Shown piece by piece: positions 7,094 through 14,488 of a DNA stretch of 38,982 nt. The stretch lies in NCBI GenBank assembly GCA_947631215.1, contig CANRKN010000008.1, forward strand, positions 1-38,982, written 5' to 3'. The first letter of the stretch is position 1, and the number at the start of each line of letters is the position of its first letter. Below the pieces are notes generated by a model, which did no database searches, was not told the origin of the DNA, and saw only the letters and a list, made by a program, of their open reading frames with translations. Made by a program: the position numbers and the translations under genes. The stretch is from an uncultured Oscillospiraceae bacterium (GTDB lineage Bacteria; Bacillota_A; Clostridia; Oscillospirales; Oscillospiraceae).

Positions 7094-8545
7094 ATGGTAA
7101 CCAACGACGAGGCCATTGCCCGGGTAAAACATGAGGTCATGCGCCAGGTGTGCCACCTGGCCTGGGAGGGGAAGCTGGACGAGGAGCGGGAGCAGATACC
7201 CTACCGCATGTTCCCCGGCCCTCAGGCCACGTTCCGCTGCTGCGTATACAAGGAGCGGGAGATCGTCCGCCAGCGGGTGCGTCTGGCGGAGGGGAAGAGC
7301 CCCACGGGCGTCCACTCCACCAACATCGTCCAGGTCATCAACGCGGCCTGCGAGGAGTGCCCCATCGCGTCCTATATCGTCACGGACAACTGCCGCAAGT
7401 GCATGGGCAAGGCCTGCCAGAACTCCTGCCAGTTCGGGGCCATCTCCATGGGCCCCAACCGGTCCTACATAGACCCCAACAAGTGCCGGGAGTGCGGCAA
7501 GTGCGCCGCCGCCTGCCCCTATAACGCCATCGCCCACCTGGAGCGGCCCTGCAAGCGGGTCTGCCCCGTGGACGCCATCACCTACGACGAGTACGGCATC
7601 TGCCGCATCGACGAGAAAAAATGCATTCGCTGCGGTATCTGCATCCACAACTGCCCCTTCGGGGCCATCGGTACCATCTCCACCGTGGTCCAGGTCATCA
7701 AGGCCATCAAGGCGGGGAAAAAGGTGGTGGCCATGCTGGCCCCCGCCACGGAGGGCCAGTTCGGCCCGGACATCACCATGGCAAGCTGGCGCACGGCGCT
7801 TAAAAAGGCCGGCTTCGCCGACATGGTGGAGGTGGGCCTGGGAGGCGACCTGACCGCCGCCTCGGAGGCGGAGGAATGGGCGGAGGCCTACAAGGAGGGG
7901 AAGAAGATGACTACCTCCTGCTGCCCGGCCTTCGTGAACATGATCAAGACCCACTTCCCGGCCCTGGCGGCGAATATGTCCACCACGGTGAGCCCCATGT
8001 GCGGCGTCAGCCGCTATCTGAAGCAGCAGGACCCCGAGACCGTCACCGTATTCGTGGGCCCCTGCATCGCCAAAAAGAGCGAGGCCGCGGACCACGCCGT
8101 GAAGGGCAACGCCGACTTCGTCCTGACCTACGGGGAGATACGCTCCCTCCTCTACGGCAGGGACATCGAACTGGAGCCGGAGCCCGACGGCGTGCAGCAG
8201 AGCAGCGTCTACGGCAAGCGCTTCGGCGACGGCGGCGGCGTCACCGCCGCGGTGCTGCGCTGCTTCGAGGAGATGGGCGAGGACATAAAGCCGGAGGTCA
8301 TGAAGTGCTCCGGCGCGGCGGAGTGCAAAAAGGCGCTGCTCCTGATGAAGGCGGGAAGGCTCCCGGCGGATTTCATCGAGGGCATGGTCTGCGAGGGCGG
8401 CTGCGTGGGCGGTCCCAGCAAGAACATGACCGTGCTGGAGTCCAAAAAGGCCCGGGACGCCCTGATCGCCAGGGCCGACAAGCGGGGCGTGCTGGAGAAT
8501 CTCCGGGCCCTGGGCGCCGACAAGGTGCCCATGCACCGGGCGTAA
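7094..8545 (+). CDS. Monomeric [FeFe] hydrogenase, group B-type
   Basis: 483 residues. The N-terminal half binds several [4Fe-4S] clusters: cysteine groups at 100-112 (CRKCMGKACQNSC), 131-141 (CRECGKCAAAC), C153/C157, C170 and 177-187 (CIRCGICIHNC). The C-terminal half carries the H-cluster motifs in group B form: TSCCPA (274-279), GPCIAKKSE (322-330) and MVCEGGCVGGP (431-441). Classical group A enzymes have TSCCPGW, MPCxxK and MACPGGC instead. The enzyme should produce or oxidise H2 in the cytoplasm with ferredoxin as partner; the direction is not visible. No electron-bifurcating subunit or maturase (HydEFG) lies in the window. It needs no nickel, so its place beside a nickel-type regulator may be chance. 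Confidence 0.93.
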   Translation: MVTNDEAIARVKHEVMRQVCHLAWEGKLDEEREQIPYRMFPGPQATFRCCVYKEREIVRQRVRLAEGKSPTGVHSTNIVQVINAACEECPIASYIVTDNCRKCMGKACQNSCQFGAISMGPNRSYIDPNKCRECGKCAAACPYNAIAHLERPCKRVCPVDAITYDEYGICRIDEKKCIRCGICIHNCPFGAIGTISTVVQVIKAIKAGKKVVAMLAPATEGQFGPDITMASWRTALKKAGFADMVEVGLGGDLTAASEAEEWAEAYKEGKKMTTSCCPAFVNMIKTHFPALAANMSTTVSPMCGVSRYLKQQDPETVTVFVGPCIAKKSEAADHAVKGNADFVLTYGEIRSLLYGRDIELEPEPDGVQQSSVYGKRFGDGGGVTAAVLRCFEEMGEDIKPEVMKCSGAAECKKALLLMKAGRLPADFIEGMVCEGGCVGGPSKNMTVLESKKARDALIARADKRGVLENLRALGADKVPMHRA

Positions 8546-8598
8546 AAGCTGAATAAACGCAGACGGGCCCCCGGTTATGTCGGGGGTTCGAGCTTTTT
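8544..8598 (+). terminator. Composite hairpin terminator after the hydrogenase
   Basis: An inner stem CCCCCG/CGGGGG (8568-8573 with 8581-8586 region) is enclosed by AAAAGCTGAA and TTCGAGCTTTT, ending in a short T run at 8593-8598. The outer arm begins in the stop codon. The T run is modest. Confidence 0.6.
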
Positions 8599-8659
8599 GT
8601 GCAAAAACACAGAAAAACGAGGGGAAAACCGGAATAGGGCACAAAACGCAGAAAATCAC

Positions 8660-8688
8660 TTGCACTAAATAACAGAAAGTATTATAAT
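8660..8688 (+). promoter_or_regulatory. Promoter of the surface-protein operon
   Basis: TTGCAC at 8660-8665 and TATAAT at 8683-8688 are 17 bases apart. The start codon is at 8798, leaving a GC-rich leader of about 100 bases (GGGCGCCGGCGC and CCCCGGGCC segments) that could fold strongly. No known riboswitch pattern was recognised in it. Confidence 0.75.
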
Positions 8689-8797
8689 CGAACAGCACGA
8701 CTACACACAGGAAGGTCCGGGCGCCGGCGCAGGCCGGTCACCCCGGGCCGTACTGCGAGGGCATGCGCCCCAAGAAAGAAAGGCAGGAAACAGGAAG

Positions 8798-10486
8798 ATG
8801 AAAAAAGCCCTATTGGTTGTTTTGACGCTGACGGCGCTGATGCTGGCCCTGGGCACCACGGCCCTGGCGGCCGAGCCCTTCGCGGCGGCCGCGGAGGAGG
8901 TCTCCGCGCCCGCGGCGCCGGTGGCGGAGGAGGCCCCTACCCCGGAGGAGACGCCCGCCCCGGTAGAGACGGCTCCCCCTGTGGAGACAGAAGCCCCGGA
9001 GGAGACGCCCGCGCCCGACGTGACCGTGCCCCCCGAGGAGACGGAAACCCCCGAGGAGACGCCCCCGGTGGAGACTGCGCCTCCCGAGGAGACGGAGTCC
9101 CCGGCGCCCACCGAGCCCCCTGAGGACCGGGCCGACGGCTGGTACGGCAAGGACGGCGTCTGGTACTACTATAAGGGCGGCTATAAGGTCAAGTCCGACT
9201 GGGTCACGGACGGCGGCGAGCGGTACTTCTTCGACTGGGAAGGCCACATGGCCACGGGCATCTATGAGATCGACGGCCAGACCTTCCGGTTCAACACCAG
9301 CCACGACGGCGCCTACGGCGCCATGCGCACCGGCTGGTACGGCATGGACGGCGATTGGTATTGGTTCTCCAAGGAGGGCCCCATGGTGATAGCCGACTGG
9401 GCCACCGACGGCAGGGACGAGTACTACTTCGACGGCGAGGGCAAGATGGTCACCGGCCTTCAGGAGATCGACAGCCGGACCTATTTCTTCAACACCAAGC
9501 ATGACGGCGCCTACGGCGCCATGCGCACCGGCTGGCAGGGCATCGGCGGCTACTGGTACTGGTTCGACTCTCCCTCCGGCGAGATGGTCCGCTCTGACTG
9601 GCGCTATGACGGCGGCAACAAGTTCTTCCTGGATTGGGAAGGCCACATGGCCACCGGCCTTTATGAGGTGGAAGACGGCCAGTACTACTACTTCAACACC
9701 AACCACGACGGCACCTATGGCGCCATGCTCACCGGCTGGGTGAGCGTGGGCGGCTATTACCACTGGTTCGACACCACTGACGGGACCATGGCGGTTTCCC
9801 AGTGGGTCACCGACGGCGGCAAGCGCTACTATGTGGACGAGGACGGCCAGATGGTCACCGGCTACCAGGAGATAGGCGGCGTTACATACTACTTCAACGA
9901 AAAACATGACGGCACCTACGGCGCCATGGCGGACCACCAGACCTACATAAACGGCGAGATGTACATGTTCGCCCCCGACGGCACCCTTATGCGGGACGTC
10001 CAGGTGACCCTGCTGGGCAAGACCTGGTACGTGGACAGCAACGGCGTCATCATGGGCTATGTGACCCCGGCGGGCCGTCAGGCCGCGGCGGTCCTGGACC
10101 AGGTGGGCTGGAACCTGCGCAGCGCTTTCAACTGGGTCGTGCATCTCCGCTATGCCAACCGCTGGCTGCGGGCGCCCGCGGGCGCGGTGCACACAGAGTG
10201 GTACGCAAACTACGGCTTTACCAACCACTACGGTAACTGCTTTGTCATGAACTCCACCCTGTACCAGATGATCAAGATGATGGGCTATGAGGTCTACTTT
10301 GTGGAGGGCGGCGTGCTGAACTCCAACGGGTATCTGGCGCCCCACGGCTGGACCGAGGTCTATCACGACGGCGTGCAGTACGTCTATGACGCCAACTTCA
10401 CCAACGAGACCGGCATGAACGGCTTCCGCATCCGGTACGGCCAGTCCGGTACCTGGCGCTACGCTCAGTATAAGCGGGTCGACTGA
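8798..10486 (+). CDS. Secreted cell-wall-binding-repeat protein with C-terminal transglutaminase-like domain
   Basis: 562 residues. Residues 1-25 are a signal peptide ending in ALA. Residues 30-113 are a Pro/Glu/Thr linker of EETPAP-type repeats. Residues 114-420 hold choline/glucan-binding-type repeats rich in W, Y and G (DGVWYYYKGG, GHMATGLYEV, FNTKHDGAYGAMRTGW), in super-units of about 66 residues. These modules usually hold proteins to teichoic acid or glycan. The last 130 residues look transglutaminase-like, with a Cys-His-Asp set at C481 (YGNCFV), H516 (PHGWTEV) and D531 (YVYDANF). It could be a peptidase or crosslinker acting on the cell surface. First gene of a three-gene operon. The catalytic assignment is by motif pattern only. 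Confidence 0.85.
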   Translation: MKKALLVVLTLTALMLALGTTALAAEPFAAAAEEVSAPAAPVAEEAPTPEETPAPVETAPPVETEAPEETPAPDVTVPPEETETPEETPPVETAPPEETESPAPTEPPEDRADGWYGKDGVWYYYKGGYKVKSDWVTDGGERYFFDWEGHMATGIYEIDGQTFRFNTSHDGAYGAMRTGWYGMDGDWYWFSKEGPMVIADWATDGRDEYYFDGEGKMVTGLQEIDSRTYFFNTKHDGAYGAMRTGWQGIGGYWYWFDSPSGEMVRSDWRYDGGNKFFLDWEGHMATGLYEVEDGQYYYFNTNHDGTYGAMLTGWVSVGGYYHWFDTTDGTMAVSQWVTDGGKRYYVDEDGQMVTGYQEIGGVTYYFNEKHDGTYGAMADHQTYINGEMYMFAPDGTLMRDVQVTLLGKTWYVDSNGVIMGYVTPAGRQAAAVLDQVGWNLRSAFNWVVHLRYANRWLRAPAGAVHTEWYANYGFTNHYGNCFVMNSTLYQMIKMMGYEVYFVEGGVLNSNGYLAPHGWTEVYHDGVQYVYDANFTNETGMNGFRIRYGQSGTWRYAQYKRVD

Positions 10487-10509
10487 TTTAAAGAAAGGAA
10501 GAGCTATCG

Positions 10510-11190
10510 ATGATGAACACGATGAAAAAGCTGGGGGCCCTGTTGCTGGCCCTGGTGATGGTCCTGAGTCTGGGCGTCACTGCCTTCGCCGAGGCGGAGA
10601 CCGAACCCGCGGAGGAAGAGGACCTGTCCGCCCTGGCCCGCATCGGCGAGGAGACGGAGACCAGCCGCGCGGTCAAGGTCACCAACCTCACCGGCACGGA
10701 CATCATGGGCCTGAACATCCGCAGGAGCGGCGAGTGGGAATTCTCCGCTGAGCTTCTGGCCGAGGGCGACAACTTCGAGAAGGAAGAGGTGAGCCTCTTC
10801 TGCTACGAGCCCGAAACGGCAGAGGAGGCCACCGCCACCGACGCCGAGGCGGAAGCTGAGGAGGCGGAGCCCGTGCTCTACGACATCCAGATCGTCTGGA
10901 CGGACTGGACCGTGGGCGTGCTCTATAACGTGGAGCTGGACGACATGGACGAGGCGGAGCTCCAGCGCTCCTGGAACAGCCTGCCCTATATCGTCTACAA
11001 GAGCCTGGCCAGCGGCGAGGAAGTGAACACCGAGGAGGCCGAGACGGCTGCGTACCTGGCCGACCCTGCCAATAGTCAGTCCTCCGGCGGCAGCTCCTCC
11101 GGCAGCGGTTCTTCCTCCGGCGGCAGCTCTTCCGGCGGCGGTTCCTATGGCGGCGACTCCGGCTGCATTGATAACGGCCTGCTCTGGTAA
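10510..11190 (+). CDS. Small secreted acidic protein with Ser/Gly-rich tail
   Basis: 226 residues. A clear signal peptide (KKLGALLLALVMVLSLGV then TAFA|EAE) is followed by an acidic region with a core that includes VKVTNLTGTDIMGLNIR. A Glu/Ala-rich insert and a second core stretch (YDIQIVWTDWTVGVLYNVEL) come next. The end is a Ser/Gly linker (about residues 192-216) closing with GCIDNGLLW. There is no LPXTG or lipobox. A short cysteine-containing terminus after a flexible linker looks like a tag, but I know of no assigned function. It begins 23 bases behind the transglutaminase-like gene with AAAGGAAG as its binding site, so the two are cotranscribed. Confidence 0.8.
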   Translation: MMNTMKKLGALLLALVMVLSLGVTAFAEAETEPAEEEDLSALARIGEETETSRAVKVTNLTGTDIMGLNIRRSGEWEFSAELLAEGDNFEKEEVSLFCYEPETAEEATATDAEAEAEEAEPVLYDIQIVWTDWTVGVLYNVELDDMDEAELQRSWNSLPYIVYKSLASGEEVNTEEAETAAYLADPANSQSSGGSSSGSGSSSGGSSSGGGSYGGDSGCIDNGLLW

Positions 11191-11199
11191 CAGGAAGCC

Positions 11200-12228
11200 G
11201 TGAACGGCAAGCGAAACGCCGGCTTTGACTGCCTGCGGGCCACGGCGTGCCTTTTCATCATCCTGCTCCACACCAGCTACTCCACCGTCCTCATGTACCC
11301 CATCCAGTTCACCTCCCGGCGGGCGGCGATAGAGGGCATGGTGCAGCACAACCTGATGTGGGCCGTGCCCTGCTTCATCATGGTGACGGGAGCCCTGCTC
11401 CTGCCGCCGGAGAAGCGCATCACCTACCGGGATCTCTTTGGAAAGTACATCGCCCGGGTGGTGAAGGCCATCGTCCTGTTCGGCGTGCTGTTCGTGGCGC
11501 TGGAGATGATCTTTGACCCCACACGGCGGTCGGGGAGCTATTTCCTGAACGGCCTTTACAAGGTCTTTACGGGGGATTCCTGGTCCCACATGTGGTACCT
11601 GTACTGCCTGCTGGGCCTTTACCTGCTGATGCCGTTTTACAAAAAGGCGGCGGAGCTGGGGGAGCGGGACATGCTGTACCTGATGGGGCTGTACGCCCTG
11701 TTCATGTCCGCCATCCCGTGCCTGGAGGCGGTGGGGGTGCGCTGCGGGTTTTATATCCACGTGTCCAGTATCTACCCCCTGTACCTGTTCATGGGCTACT
11801 GGCTGCGGCGCTGGGGCGCAAAGCGAAGCCGCGCCTTTTACGCGGGGCTGTTTCTAGCCGCCACGGCGGCCATCGCGGCGCTGAGCTATGTGCGGGTGAT
11901 GGGCAATGTCCAGACCCTAGACGTGCTTTTTGAGTACAACTCTCCGCTGGTCATCGTCCAGTCCCTGGGCGTGGCCGGGTGGTTCTTCCAGATCGGGGAT
12001 GAGCCCTCGGCGGTGAAGAAGGTGCTGGCCAACATAGACAGCCACTCCTTCGGGATATATCTCATCCACATGGCCTATATCCGGCTGCTCTATAAGCACC
12101 TGCACTTCGATCCCTTCCGGTACGGCGGCCTGGCGGGTATATTGCTCACGGCGGTCATCGCTTTCGCGGCGGCGTATGTGACCGATATGGTCATGAAAAA
12201 GCTGCCTGTAGTTAAGAAAATCGTATAA
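11200..12228 (+). CDS. Acyltransferase family 3 membrane protein
   Basis: 342 residues from a GTG start at 11200, only 9 bases behind the previous stop; AGGAAG lies very close to it, so coupling is likely. The N-terminus RNAGFDCLRATACLFIILLH is the acyltransferase-3 signature with the conserved histidine. About ten membrane segments follow, with SHMWYLYCLLGLYLLMPFY in the middle and a lysine-rich end. Such proteins O-acylate extracytoplasmic sugars or polymers, for example wall glycan, teichoic acid or exopolysaccharide. In this operon it may modify the wall polymer that the first gene product binds; that link is inference. Confidence 0.88.
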   Translation: MNGKRNAGFDCLRATACLFIILLHTSYSTVLMYPIQFTSRRAAIEGMVQHNLMWAVPCFIMVTGALLLPPEKRITYRDLFGKYIARVVKAIVLFGVLFVALEMIFDPTRRSGSYFLNGLYKVFTGDSWSHMWYLYCLLGLYLLMPFYKKAAELGERDMLYLMGLYALFMSAIPCLEAVGVRCGFYIHVSSIYPLYLFMGYWLRRWGAKRSRAFYAGLFLAATAAIAALSYVRVMGNVQTLDVLFEYNSPLVIVQSLGVAGWFFQIGDEPSAVKKVLANIDSHSFGIYLIHMAYIRLLYKHLHFDPFRYGGLAGILLTAVIAFAAAYVTDMVMKKLPVVKKIV

Positions 12229-12235
12229 CGCACCC

Positions 12236-12268
12236 GTGCGGCAGGAATATCCTGCCGCACGTTTTTTA
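12236..12268 (+). terminator. Intrinsic terminator of the surface-protein operon
   Basis: A perfect 11-bp stem (GTGCGGCAGGA, 12236-12246, with 12250-12260) and a 3-base loop are followed by GTTTTTTATG. Confidence 0.93.
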
Positions 12269-12351
12269 TGCCACTGGGGTTTTCTTTTCGCCCTTCGCGC
12301 AGTATAATAGCGTTGTTCCGTCCCGAACCGACATATGACAAGGAGGTCCAC

Positions 12352-14295
12352 ATGCCGATGAAGATGAAACGAACGCTCTGCCTTGTATTGGCGCTGGTGA
12401 TGGCGCTGGCCCTGGCCCAGCCCGCCCTGGCGGCGGGGGTGACCTATATGCCCGGCGTGACCGCCGAGATGTCGGACCCCGCCTACTGGGCGGCCCTGGA
12501 GGAGAACCCTGATGAGGTCATACTCACCCCGGAGGAGATAGAGGCTTTCAACGCGGACACCGCCCTGCGGGAGGGGACCATGGTCATGGACCTGCGCCAG
12601 GCCCCGGAGGGCTTCGACGGCCCGGAGCGCAACGAGATGATCGCCTCCTCCGCGGCCTCGGACGCGGAGTATTACCTGGGCTGGACCTATAAGGGCAACG
12701 GCGAGCCCGCCGACCAGGCCTATTTCGACGCCATGATCGCTAACTGTACCGACCCCACCGCCACCGGCTGGATGCCCATCCGCTACGCCGTGGCCGTGGA
12801 GCGGACCCTTCTGCAGGTGTTCCCCAGCGACCAGCCTATATTGGATGACCCCAACGACGTGGACTTCGACTACCAGGCCCTCAGCGGCATCAAGGTCAAC
12901 GAGCCCATGATCCTCTACACCACCTCCGCCGACGGGCAGTACTACCTGGCCCGCATCGCCAGCTGCTCCGGCTGGGTGAAGGCGGAGGACGTGGCCATAT
13001 GCGCCGACAAGGAGGAGTGGCTGTCCGCCTGGGACCTGCCGTCGGAAAAGCTCCTGGTGGTCTACGGCAACAAGGAATATACCGACGAATCCATCTCCCA
13101 TCCCGAGACCGCCCGGCGGATGCTCACCGCGGGCACCACCCTGGAGCTGGTGACGGACCTGCAGCCCGACCAGCTCATCGGCAACCGCTCGCCCTACCAT
13201 AACTATGTGGTGTACCTGCCTGTGCGGCGGGACGACGGCAGCTACGAAAAGCAGATGGCCCTCATCCCCGAGACTGCCCACGTCAGCGTGGGGTACCTGC
13301 CCCTGACGGAGGAGAACATCGCCCTGGCGGCCCTGCAGAACCTGGGCGACGCCTACGGCTGGGGCGGCATGATGGACGTGGACGACTGCTCCGGCATGAT
13401 CAACACCATCTACCGCTGCTTCGGCCTGAGCATCGGCCGCAACGGCGACTGGCAGGCCAAAATGAACATAGAGAAGATCGACATGCACGGCATGTGCTTG
13501 GAGGAGAAGCGGCTCATCCTGGATGAACTGCCCCTGGGCGCGAGCCTGTGCTTCGACGGCCATGAGATGATGTACCTGGGCAAGGTGGACGGCCAGTACT
13601 ACGTGGTCAGCACCGTGAGCAGCATCGTCAGCCCCTATACCGGCAGCATCCTCCGGACCCGGGACGTGATGATCAACACCCTGGAGGTGAAGCGGGGCAG
13701 CGGCAAGACTTGGCTGGGGGCGCTGAACATGGTGTTCATGCCCTGTTACGCCAAGCTCGACGGCAAGAGCTACGACTTCCCCCGGACCCAGTGGTACCAC
13801 GACGGGGTCACCTGGTGCATCTCCAATGGCGTCATGCCGGGCCTGGATATAGACGACATCTTCGGTATCGGCATGGACGCGGACAGGTCGGACCTGGCCT
13901 ATGGGCTGTGGATGCTGGCCGGCGCGCCGGTGCCTGAGACGGCTCCCGAGCCTGAGACGGCCCCGGACGCCACCCCCGCGCCCACCCCGGAACCCACGCC
14001 GGAGCCCCCCTATCCCTTCACCGACGTGGCTGCCGACGACCCCGCCCGCATCGCCATCGCCTGGGCGGCGGAGCAGAGCCTCATGGCAGGGGAAAACGGC
14101 GCCTTTGACCCCAGCGGGACCGTAAGCGGCCAGGAGGCATATGAGGCGCTGGAGAAGCTGGCCGGGACTCAGAGCATCAGCTTGGACGGCACCGTGTCGG
14201 AGTATCTGGATGAGGACGCGGTGGCCCGGGAGGATATAGCCATGGCCTTCTACGGCTACGGGCAGATCCTTGACCAATCCCAGTCCGTGGGCTGA
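12352..14295 (+). CDS. Secreted NlpC/P60-type hydrolase with SLH-like segments
   Basis: From the ATG at 12352, behind AAGGAGG (12340-12346), the protein has 647 residues; a longer open frame upstream lacks a signal. Residues 1-24 are a signal peptide (ending ALA). The middle contains an SH3-like region (ITLYTTSADGQYYLARIASC-type sequence around residues 185-210). An NlpC/P60 core has catalytic C346 in DDCSGM and H404 in GHEMMYLG; it would cut peptidoglycan peptides. Residues 470-530 and 560-610 look like S-layer-homology segments (WYHDGVTWCISNGVM, YPFTDVAADDPARIAIAWA), separated by a Pro/Glu/Thr linker. The gene stands alone between two terminators, with a TATAAT at 12303-12308 but no clear -35. 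Confidence 0.85.
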   Translation: MPMKMKRTLCLVLALVMALALAQPALAAGVTYMPGVTAEMSDPAYWAALEENPDEVILTPEEIEAFNADTALREGTMVMDLRQAPEGFDGPERNEMIASSAASDAEYYLGWTYKGNGEPADQAYFDAMIANCTDPTATGWMPIRYAVAVERTLLQVFPSDQPILDDPNDVDFDYQALSGIKVNEPMILYTTSADGQYYLARIASCSGWVKAEDVAICADKEEWLSAWDLPSEKLLVVYGNKEYTDESISHPETARRMLTAGTTLELVTDLQPDQLIGNRSPYHNYVVYLPVRRDDGSYEKQMALIPETAHVSVGYLPLTEENIALAALQNLGDAYGWGGMMDVDDCSGMINTIYRCFGLSIGRNGDWQAKMNIEKIDMHGMCLEEKRLILDELPLGASLCFDGHEMMYLGKVDGQYYVVSTVSSIVSPYTGSILRTRDVMINTLEVKRGSGKTWLGALNMVFMPCYAKLDGKSYDFPRTQWYHDGVTWCISNGVMPGLDIDDIFGIGMDADRSDLAYGLWMLAGAPVPETAPEPETAPDATPAPTPEPTPEPPYPFTDVAADDPARIAIAWAAEQSLMAGENGAFDPSGTVSGQEAYEALEKLAGTQSISLDGTVSEYLDEDAVAREDIAMAFYGYGQILDQSQSVG

Positions 14296-14308
14296 AAAAT
14301 GAAGAAAC

Positions 14309-14343
14309 AAGCGGTCCTGCCGGCGACGGTGGGGCCGCTTTTG
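14309..14343 (+). terminator. Intrinsic terminator after the NlpC/P60 gene
   Basis: AAGCGGTCC (14309-14317) pairs with GGGCCGCTT (14332-14340, one G-T pair) and runs into a short T tract. The loop is 14 bases and may fold further. Confidence 0.6.
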
Positions 14344-14407
14344 TGAGATAGCCCAATAATAAAATGGCAAAAGGGGCGAATTTTGGGCTCGCTTTTTGGG
14401 TGTAATA

Positions 14408-14416
14408 TGTTATAAT
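14408..14416 (+). promoter_or_regulatory. Extended -10 promoter for the MFS-ligase-SpoIIE operon
   Basis: TGTTATAAT is a perfect TGnTATAAT element; no good -35 is visible at the normal distance. The leader of about 65 bases contains a GGACCG...CGGTCC hairpin, and GGCGGAGGG precedes the ATG at 14489. Confidence 0.6.
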
Positions 14417-14488
14417 CATAAAATGTGAAAAAGGCGGGACCGGCTGAGAGGGCGCGGTCCATGCCTCCCGGGCGGAGGGATATATCTC

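Noticed and set aside
9150..10060. Repeated GC-rich blocks as a CRISPR or satellite array
   Set aside because: They encode the wall-binding protein repeats, with codon-level divergence and no spacer structure.
14428..14488. Possible TPP riboswitch because of CTGAGAGGG in the leader of the MFS gene
   Set aside because: Only the CTGAGA motif fits; the second conserved part and the stem layout of the TPP element are missing in about 65 bases.
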